Positions 15,101 to 19,639 of a stretch of DNA of 19,639 nucleotides are shown here, one piece after another. Position 1 is the first letter of the stretch, and each line of letters starts with the position of its first letter. Made by a program: the position numbers and the translations under genes. Below the pieces are notes generated by a model. The model searched no databases. It saw nothing but the letters and a program-made list of their open reading frames with translations, and was not told where the DNA came from. Source of the DNA: Burkholderiales bacterium (GTDB lineage Bacteria; Pseudomonadota; Gammaproteobacteria; Burkholderiales; Burkholderiaceae_F); NCBI GenBank assembly GCA_021298875.1, contig JAJTHJ010000301.1, positions 1-19,639 of the forward strand, given 5' to 3'.

Positions 15101-15299
15101 CGCGCCGATGGCGATCGTGGTGATCGGCGGGCTAATCACCTCCACCTTCCTCAGCCTGCTGGTGGTGCCGGTCGTGTTTACTTACATCGACGATCTGCGC
15201 ACGGCCGTCGTCCGGCTCTTGAAGCGCGGGCGCTCGGCCGCATCTCCAAACGAATCTTTGCCGCCGACCGCGGCGCACGAGGAGGCTTCCCGCTCATGA
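12174..15299 (+). CDS. RND-family efflux pump, inner-membrane permease (HAE1-like)
   Basis: This is a proton-driven trimeric pump subunit of 1041 residues, close to AcrB's 1049. The N-terminus follows the family closely (SIRNPIPAILLFVLLTLIGIVG, then FPDIDLPTVTVTASLPGASP). The proton-relay aspartates are Asp400 and Asp401 in GILVDDAIVEIEN on TM4. The TM10 lysine is Lys916 in ATKNSILLVDY. Two large periplasmic loops lie at roughly residues 35-330 and 545-850, and there are twelve membrane segments. The RPIVMTTVAMGAGMLPIAIG block of the last repeat is intact. It is translated from an ATG 9 bases after the adaptor stop, with only a weak ribosome binding site, and its own stop overlaps the start of the hydrolase gene. 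Substrates are not evident; the nearest characterised group is multidrug HAE1 pumps. Confidence 0.95.
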   Translation: MINVSSWSIRNPIPAILLFVLLTLIGIVGFAAMKIQQFPDIDLPTVTVTASLPGASPAQMETDVARKLENSIATLQGVKHIYSKVQDGTATVTVEFRLEKPTQEAVDDVRDAVSRIRSDLPGELRDPVISKVDLAGSPMLTFTVASARMDDEELSWFVDNTVTKRLLGVRGVGAVSRVGGVDREVRVELDPARLLALGVTAADISRQLRQIQQEASGGRADLGGAEQSVRTLGTVRSADELAAMDFALPDGRRVRLSDVATVSDTTAEQRTAALLNGKPVVGFEIVRSRGAGEVAVAEGVRAALEELRAAHPDIEIVEAFNFVDPVQENFEGSMYLLIEGAILAVLVVWLFLRDLRATLVSAAALPLSILPTFGAMYLLGFSLNTVTLLSLSLVVGILVDDAIVEIENTMRHLRMGKTPYQAAMEAADEIGLAVIATSFTLIAVFLPTAFMGGVAGKFFVQFGWTAAIAVFFSLVVARMLTPMMAAYLLHTPKAEHRPPRWLELYTGWADWCLKHRKTTLAGAAVFFFGSFALVPLLPTGFIPPDDLSQTQVYLSLPPGSTFKQTLAAAEQARKIVQKNEHVKLVYTAVGGGASGADPFAPRGASEVRKATLTINLTPRGERRGISKQQIEGQLRAALAELPGVRVTVSFGGSAEKFVLVLAGEDGERLAEHALRVERELRTIPGIGSVTSTASLVRPELVVRTDFARAADLGVTSAAIADTLRIATAGDYDQNLPKLNLAQRQVPIVVKLPPEARQDLALLEQLAVPGKHGPVPIGNVARLSIDSGPAEIDRYDRLRNVNFEIELNGQPLGAVAAAAAALPSLQNLPPGVIQTTVGDAEVMGELFASFGIAMAAGVLCIYIVLVLLFKDFVQPVTILAALVLSVPGAFLALFITQSALSMPSMIGLIMLMGIATKNSILLVDYVILARREHGLSRWDALLDACRKRARPIVMTTVAMGAGMLPIAIGLGTDPSFRAPMAIVVIGGLITSTFLSLLVVPVVFTYIDDLRTAVVRLLKRGRSAASPNESLPPTAAHEEASRS

Positions 15300-16267
15300 C
15301 GCCGCCCACTTCTTTCACCCGCCGCCGGCTGTTCGCCGCCTCACTCGCCCTCACCCTGGCCGCGCTCGCGCCGCTGGCTCGTGCCGGCGGGTTCGACACG
15401 CTGGACTTCGACTGGGTCGATGCCGAGCGCAATCGCGCAGTGCCAGTGCGCCTGTACTGGCCGCAACAAGCCGCCGCCGACGCGCCGGTGCCGCTGGTGG
15501 TGTTCTCACACGGCATCGGAGGATCGCGCCGCGGCTACAGCTATCTTGGCCGCTACTTTGCGGAGAACGGCATCGCCAGCCTGCACGTGCAGCACGTCGG
15601 CAGCGACCGCGCACTGTGGACCGGCAACCCCTTCACGCTGATCGGCCGGCTGCAAGCGGCGGCGCAGGCGCGCGAAGCCATCGAGCGTGTACTCGATCTG
15701 CGCCACGCGCTCGACCGGCTGCTGGCCGAGGAGGCCGGCCACGCCATCGACCGCAGCCAGATCGTCGTCGCCGGCCACTCCTACGGCGCCAACACTGCGC
15801 TGCTCGCCGCCGGCGCGAGCGTGGAACGCGACGGCCGCACCGTCGATCTGCGCGACCCGCGTTTTGCGGCGGCGATCCTGATTTCGGCACCGCCGTTCTA
15901 TGGCGAGACCGACCCCGCGCGCATCCTGCGGCACGTGACCGTGCCGACGCTGCATGTCACCGCCACCGGCGACACGATCCAGATTCCCGGCTACGTCTCG
16001 CCGCCCGCCGACCGGCTGGCTGTATTCGAAGCGGTCGGCGGCCCCCGCAAAACGCTGGTGATGTTCGAAGGCGGCAACCACAGCATCTTCACCGACCGCC
16101 CGGCCACCGGCGGGCCGGAGCTGAACGCGCAGGTCAAGGCGGCGACGCGCGAACTGGCCGCCGCGTTTATCGCGCAGGTGTTCGCCGGCACGGGCGAGCC
16201 GCTGTCGGTCTGGGGCGAGCGCTACCGGCCGATCGTCGCGCGCTACGCGGTCGGCGCAGCGCATTAA
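15296..16267 (+). CDS. Exported alpha/beta hydrolase coupled to the RND pump operon
   Basis: This 323-residue alpha/beta-fold hydrolase resembles the dienelactone hydrolase/platelet-activating-factor acetylhydrolase group. The signal peptide begins TRRRLFAASLALTLAAL and ends near ARAGGF; the RRRLFAA stretch suggests Tat export, though Sec is possible. The expected triad is visible: Ser162 in GHSYG, Asp226 in TATGDT and His262 in GGNHSIF. The oxyanion segment FSHGIGGSRRGY precedes it. Its ATG overlaps the stop of the pump gene (15296-15299), with gaggagg about 10 bases upstream, so it is the fourth gene of the efflux operon. A periplasmic esterase or lactonase acting on a pumped compound is an attractive inference. 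The substrate is unknown. It converges with the HdeD-like gene, 4 bases between the stops. Confidence 0.85.
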   Translation: MTPPTSFTRRRLFAASLALTLAALAPLARAGGFDTLDFDWVDAERNRAVPVRLYWPQQAAADAPVPLVVFSHGIGGSRRGYSYLGRYFAENGIASLHVQHVGSDRALWTGNPFTLIGRLQAAAQAREAIERVLDLRHALDRLLAEEAGHAIDRSQIVVAGHSYGANTALLAAGASVERDGRTVDLRDPRFAAAILISAPPFYGETDPARILRHVTVPTLHVTATGDTIQIPGYVSPPADRLAVFEAVGGPRKTLVMFEGGNHSIFTDRPATGGPELNAQVKAATRELAAAFIAQVFAGTGEPLSVWGERYRPIVARYAVGAAH

Positions 16268-16271
16268 GCCG

Positions 16272-16823
16272 TCAAGTCGCCGGCGCCGCGGCGGCGAAGC
16301 GCCGCGCCTTGAACGCCAGCACGATCTTCAACACGCCGGCGGCAATCGCCCACGCACCGACCGCCCACACCAGTCCCAGCAGCGCGGCGGCCGGCTGCGC
16401 GACCATGTAGCCGCCGAACAGCAGCGACACGGCGCCCAGCAGCATCAGCGCCCATTCGCCCTTGATCTCGTGGCGCAGCTTGATGCCGGCCCAAACTAGC
16501 AGCACGCCGGCCGCCAGCGCGTAGCAGGCGATCAACAACAAAAGCGCGCCGGCTGCCGCCGCCGGCAGCCACAGGCCGATCGCGCCGGCGACCGTGCCGA
16601 GCAGACCTAAAACCAGCCACATCCACCAGTGCTGGCGTTCGCCGCGAGCGCGCCAGGCACCGATGGCGACGAACACGCCCTCCACCAGCACGTGCGCGGC
16701 GAAGAACAGCGCCAGGATCAGCACCGTCGGCCCCGGCCAGGCAAAGGCGAGCACGCCGAAGACCACGCTGGCGATCCCACCGATCAGCAGCGCCCACCAG
16801 AGTTTGCGCATTGCGGTCTGCAT
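16272..16823 (-). CDS. HdeD-family (DUF308) membrane protein
   Basis: This 183-residue inner-membrane protein has six hydrophobic segments in three repeated pairs, the DUF308/HdeD arrangement. Examples are WWALLIGGIASVVFGVLAFAW, LILALFFAAHVLVEGVFVAIGA and GEWALMLLGAVSLLFGGYMVAQP. E. coli HdeD contributes to acid resistance at high cell density, but most relatives have no known role, so no specific function is given. The ATG is preceded by a purine-rich ggggga site about 10 bases upstream. It lies 13 bases after the stop of the DUF4124-like gene on the same strand, so both are probably one operon. Confidence 0.88.
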   Translation of the reverse strand: MQTAMRKLWWALLIGGIASVVFGVLAFAWPGPTVLILALFFAAHVLVEGVFVAIGAWRARGERQHWWMWLVLGLLGTVAGAIGLWLPAAAAGALLLLIACYALAAGVLLVWAGIKLRHEIKGEWALMLLGAVSLLFGGYMVAQPAAALLGLVWAVGAWAIAAGVLKIVLAFKARRFAAAAPAT

Positions 16824-16836
16824 GTCTCTTTCCCCC

Positions 16837-17358
16837 TTACTTGCGAGTCGCGCGGTGCACGTAGAAGCTGACCGGCGCGGACTCGATCAGCAGCTTGCCA
16901 CTGGCATCGAGGATCGCCGCTTGCAGGCGGTGCTCGACGTTGTCGGGGTTGGCGGCGGCCGCCCAATCGGCTTCGGTCAGCGCGATGTCCGGCGCGGTGT
17001 AGCGGCCGTCGAGCAGATTGCCGTCGAGCTTGACGCGCAGGATGTCGCCTTTGCGCAGCGGCGGCTCGACGGCGAGCTTGATCGGAAACGCGCCGGTGTT
17101 GCTGTGGATCGTGCCCTGCGGCTCGGGGGCGACGACGGCGAACTTGCGGTACGCGAAAGGCGCTGCAGGTGCGGGGGCTCTCGGCGTCCCCGGCTCGATG
17201 ACGATCACGTTGGGAGGCGGCAAGGGCACCGGCTTGGCACCGGGGCTCGGCTGATCGGAAAACACCGGCCCGGCTTTGTCCTTGCTCTCGTAGATCGTTC
17301 CTTGGGCAAGGGCCAGCGCCGGCGCCAGCACGGCAAACACAAACCACAGCGGTCTCAT
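16837..17358 (-). CDS. Secreted DUF4124-like protein of unknown function
   Basis: This 173-residue protein begins with a signal peptide (MRPLWFVFAVLAPALALAQ, cleavage after the ALA). The mature N-terminus, TIYESKDKAGPVFSDQPSPGAK, resembles the short DUF4124 module, which has a Y-x(n)-D-K-x-G-x(3)-SDQPxPG pattern. A proline-rich linker (about residues 50-70) leads to a C-terminal beta-rich region with LRKGDILRVKLDGNLLDG and SGKLLIESAPVSFYVHR, possibly an Ig-like fold. The frame stays open for about 70 codons upstream, but that part is arginine-rich and unlike a protein. The ATG at 17358 sits behind a ggga ribosome binding site and gives a proper signal peptide. It is the first gene of a two-gene operon with the HdeD-like protein and probably acts in the periplasm. 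Confidence 0.75.
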   Translation of the reverse strand: MRPLWFVFAVLAPALALAQGTIYESKDKAGPVFSDQPSPGAKPVPLPPPNVIVIEPGTPRAPAPAAPFAYRKFAVVAPEPQGTIHSNTGAFPIKLAVEPPLRKGDILRVKLDGNLLDGRYTAPDIALTEADWAAAANPDNVEHRLQAAILDASGKLLIESAPVSFYVHRATRK

Positions 17359-17539
17359 CGGCGGCTCCCTTCGGCGTCTCCCTTCGGCTTGACGTCCATT
17401 GTCGCAGCGCGGACGCGGTTCGCCTACCCCGGAAGCCCGCGCCGCGCGCCACCGCACGCGACGTTGCTCCGATTGTTGCCGCGCGCTCAAGGCTGCGTTG
17501 CCGCTGCGCGGTGCGCATCGGCAGTAAGCTTCGCCGGCC
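17359..17539. other. Divergent intergenic region between the DUF4124-like gene and glcD
   Basis: This 181-base gap separates divergent genes. Next to the minus-strand gene is a 13-base tandem duplication: ctcccttcggc occurs at 17365-17375 and again at 17378-17388. On the minus strand it gives two copies of the ribosome-binding-site sequence (gggag). I see no convincing promoter hexamers or operator palindrome, although both genes need a promoter here. Confidence 0.5.
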
Positions 17540-19063
17540 ATGAACGCCCCCGACACCCGCCTGCTGGCCGAGCGCATACCGCTGGACGGCGCCGGCCCCG
17601 TGGACGCCGCCCGCCGGCGCGAGGTGGTGGCCGCCTTGCGCGCGGCGCTGCCCGAGCATTGCCTGCTCTACCGCGAGGAAGACACCCGCCCCTACGAATG
17701 CGACGGGCTGACGCTGTACCGCCAGTTGCCGATGGTGGTAGCGCTGCCGGAGACCGAAGCGCAGGCGGCCGAAGTGCTGCGCATCTGCCATCGGATGCAG
17801 GTGCCGGTGGTGCCGCGCGGCTCGGGCACGTCGCTGTCGGGCGGCGTGCTGCCGCATGCGGCGGGCGTGCTGCTATCGCTCGCCAAGTTCAACCGGATCG
17901 TCAAGGTGGATCCGCTCGCGCGGCACGCCGTGGTGCAGCCGGGCGTGCGCAACCTCGCAGTGTCCGAAGCCGCGGCGCCGCATGGCCTGTACTACGCGCC
18001 CGACCCGTCGAGCCAGATCGCGTGCAGCATCGGCGGCAACGTCGCGGAAAACGCCGGCGGCGTGCACTGCCTCAAGTACGGCCTGACGCTGCACAACGTG
18101 CTGCGCGTGCGCGGGCTGACCATCGAGGGCGAGATTGCCGAGTTCGGCTCGGCCGCACTGGACAGTGCGGGACTCGATCTGCTGCCGCTGGTAGTAGGTT
18201 CCGAGGGCATGCTGGCGGTAGTCACCGAGGTCACGGTCAAGCTCGTGCCCAAGCCGCAGACCGCGCAGGTGATCATGGCCTCGTTCGACGACGTCGAAGT
18301 CGCCGGCCGCGCGGTGGCCGCGGTGATCGCCGCCGGGATCATCCCCGCCGGCATGGAGATGATGGACCAGCCGGCCGCCAACGCGGTCGAACCTTTCGTC
18401 AAGGCGGGCTACGACACGGACGCGGCGGCGATCCTGCTCGTTGAAAGCGACGGCACGCCGGAGGAGGTCGCTGAAGAGATCGCCCGCATGCGCGCGGTGC
18501 TCGAAGCCCGCGGCGCCACCGCGCTCAAGGTCTCGCAAAGCGAAGCGGAGCGGCTGCGCTTCTGGGCGGGGCGCAAGGCGGCGTTTCCGGCGGTCGGGCG
18601 CATCTCGCCCGACTACTACTGCATGGACGGCACCATTCCGCGCGCGCGGCTGGGCGAGGTGCTCAAAAGCATCCAGCAGATGGAAGGCAAGTACGGCCTG
18701 CGCTGCGCCAACGTGTTCCATGCCGGCGACGGCAATCTGCATCCGCTGATCATGTTCGATGCCAACGACCCGGACTCCGTGCAGCGCGCCGAGCAGTTCG
18801 GCTTCGAGATCATCGAGCTGTCGGTCGCTGTCGGCGGCACCGTGACCGGCGAGCACGGCGTCGGCGTGGAGAAGCTGCACCAAATGTGCCTGCAATTCGA
18901 CCGCGCCACGCTCGACGCCTTCTTCGCGATCAAGCGCGCCTTCGACCCGCCGGGGCTGCTCAATCCCGGCAAGGCGATCCCCACGCTGGCGCGCTGCGCC
19001 GAGTACGGCCGGATGCACGTGCACGCGGGGCAGTTGCGGTTTCCGGAACTGCCGAGGTTTTAG
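17540..19063 (+). CDS. glcD: Glycolate oxidase subunit GlcD (FAD-linked)
   Basis: This is the catalytic FAD subunit of glycolate oxidase (dehydrogenase), which oxidises glycolate to glyoxylate. At 507 residues it is close to E. coli GlcD (499). The FAD-binding domain contains PRGSGTSLSGGVLP, the PDPSSQIACSIGGNVAENAGG stretch with GLTLHNVLRV after it, and VGSEGMLAVVTEVTVKLVPKP. The C-terminal domain has FHAGDGNLHP and TGEHGVGVEKL, the metal and substrate site of the family, and ends with FDPPGLLNPGKAIPT. The ATG has no obvious ribosome binding site. glcE follows after 128 bases that hold a palindromic repeat, in the usual glcDEF order. The specific subunit assignment rests on the neighbouring glcE, because the FAD oxidases are otherwise similar to one another. 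Confidence 0.93.
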   Translation: MNAPDTRLLAERIPLDGAGPVDAARRREVVAALRAALPEHCLLYREEDTRPYECDGLTLYRQLPMVVALPETEAQAAEVLRICHRMQVPVVPRGSGTSLSGGVLPHAAGVLLSLAKFNRIVKVDPLARHAVVQPGVRNLAVSEAAAPHGLYYAPDPSSQIACSIGGNVAENAGGVHCLKYGLTLHNVLRVRGLTIEGEIAEFGSAALDSAGLDLLPLVVGSEGMLAVVTEVTVKLVPKPQTAQVIMASFDDVEVAGRAVAAVIAAGIIPAGMEMMDQPAANAVEPFVKAGYDTDAAAILLVESDGTPEEVAEEIARMRAVLEARGATALKVSQSEAERLRFWAGRKAAFPAVGRISPDYYCMDGTIPRARLGEVLKSIQQMEGKYGLRCANVFHAGDGNLHPLIMFDANDPDSVQRAEQFGFEIIELSVAVGGTVTGEHGVGVEKLHQMCLQFDRATLDAFFAIKRAFDPPGLLNPGKAIPTLARCAEYGRMHVHAGQLRFPELPRF

Positions 19064-19080
19064 CCATGGCGAGGCTCAGC

Positions 19081-19166
19081 GCCCCCACCCCAGCCCTCCC
19101 CCGCCTTGCGGGGGAGGGAGTCAAAGCCCCCTCCCCTGCGAAGCGGGGGAGGGCTGGGGTGGGGGC
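19081..19166. repeat. Nested palindromic repeat between glcD and glcE
   Basis: A perfect 24-bp inverted repeat joins 19081-19104 and 19143-19166 (left arm starts gcccccacccc). Inside it are two further hairpins: 19094-19104 with 19108-19118 (11 bp, ctt loop), and 19129-19139 with 19143-19153 (11 bp with one wobble, gaa loop). The same type of GC-rich double palindrome is widespread between bacterial genes as a dispersed repeat. In glcDE mRNA it could form either two small stems or one long one, and so stabilise the upstream message or reduce downstream expression. Confidence 0.85.
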
Positions 19167-19191
19167 GTGGGTCTCCGCGTAGGCACCAGCG

Positions 19192-19639
19192 ATGGACCCC
19201 GCCCTTCAGGCCCTCGGCCAACGCATCCGCGCCGCCGCCGACGCGCGGCAGCCGCTCGTCATCCGCGCGGGCGGCAGCAAGGATTTCTACGGCAATGCTT
19301 GCGAAGGAGATGTGCTCGACCCGCGCGGCTATCGCGGTGTGGTCGCCTACGAGCCGACCGAACTCGTAATCACCGTCCGCTGCGGCACGCCGCTCACCGA
19401 ACTGGAAGCCGTACTCGCCGAGCGCAACCAGTGCCTGCCCTTCGAGCCGCCGCACTTCGGCCCCGAGGCCACCGTCGGCGGCTGCATCGCCGCGGGGCTG
19501 GCCGGACCGCGCCGCGCCGGCGCCGGCGCAGTCGCGGGCAGCGTGCGCGACTTCGTGCTCGGCGCCAAGCTGATCGATGGCCGCGGCCAGATGCTCGCCT
19601 TCGGCGGCACGGTGATGAAGAACGTCGCCGGCTACGACA
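19192..19639 (+). CDS. glcE: Glycolate oxidase subunit GlcE, N-terminal part (cut by the window end)
   Basis: The frame is open from ATG 19192 to the last base, giving 149 codons without a stop. It is the FAD-binding-domain N-terminus of GlcE, the second subunit of glycolate oxidase. The landmarks are IRAGGSKDFYGN, VVAYEPTELVITVRCGT (the start of the FAD-binding fold), QCLPFEPPHFGPEATVGG, AAGLAGPRR, RDFVLGAKLIDGRG and FGGTVMKNVAGYD. These are typical of GlcE and differ from GlcD. It follows glcD in the same direction, and glcF would be expected downstream outside the window. No strong ribosome binding site is seen before the ATG. The C-terminal half is not visible. Confidence 0.9.
   Translation, partial: MDPALQALGQRIRAAADARQPLVIRAGGSKDFYGNACEGDVLDPRGYRGVVAYEPTELVITVRCGTPLTELEAVLAERNQCLPFEPPHFGPEATVGGCIAAGLAGPRRAGAGAVAGSVRDFVLGAKLIDGRGQMLAFGGTVMKNVAGYD

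Noticed and set aside
17358..17577. Earlier start for the DUF4124-like gene, adding about 70 residues
   Set aside because: The upstream residues are Arg/Ala-rich noise; the later ATG has a ribosome binding site and a proper signal peptide, and the longer form overlaps the glcD start.
19081..19166. Palindrome considered as a rho-independent terminator of glcD
   Set aside because: No T-run on either side, and glcE follows in the same operon.

Overview
The window is gene-dense, very GC-rich chromosomal DNA. Its gene content (GlcD/GlcE glycolate oxidase subunits, a YgjP-type metallopeptidase, an AroG-type DAHP synthase, a TetR-controlled RND pump, a TAXI-family receptor and many TGA stops) suggests a betaproteobacterium, perhaps of the Rhodocyclales or Burkholderiales. 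That assignment is inference from gene content and composition; no rRNA or marker gene is present. There is no insertion sequence, prophage, CRISPR array or tRNA. No gap between genes exceeds 300 bases.

Layout. From 1 to 3.2 kb, on the plus strand: a zinc metallopeptidase, a palindromic repeat, a PlsC-like acyltransferase overlapping a divergent CdsA-like membrane protein, and a secreted beta-barrel-like protein. From 3.25 to 4.55 kb: a DAHP synthase preceded by what looks like a complete phenylalanine attenuator, with a 26-codon leader peptide containing FYFFGFF, a competing antiterminator pairing and a strong intrinsic terminator. An EamA-type exporter follows. From 5.55 to 7.46 kb, on the minus strand: a TAXI receptor-like protein with two membrane anchors, followed 2 bases later by a PduO-type cobalamin adenosyltransferase. 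Diverging from these, from 7.65 to 10.15 kb: an FAD-dependent D-2-hydroxyacid dehydrogenase and a mandelate racemase-like enolase-superfamily gene that carries a 5-base deletion and is therefore broken.

From 10.2 to 16.3 kb lies a tight operon: a CerR-like TetR regulator behind a palindromic operator, an RND periplasmic adaptor, an RND inner-membrane pump and a secreted alpha/beta hydrolase. Three of the four genes start in the stop codon of, or within 10 bases after, the one before. No outer-membrane channel gene is present. A minus-strand pair follows (a DUF4124-like secreted protein and an HdeD-like membrane protein). The last 2.1 kb is the start of a glycolate oxidase operon, glcD then glcE, separated by a nested palindromic repeat; glcE runs off the window.

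How the genes fit together. Two FAD-linked hydroxyacid oxidases (the Dld-like enzyme and GlcD/GlcE) and a broken hydroxyacid racemase-like enzyme give a 2-hydroxyacid utilisation theme. The aroG leader couples entry into the shikimate pathway to charged tRNA-Phe supply. The most notable observations are that attenuator and the precisely locatable racemase frameshift.
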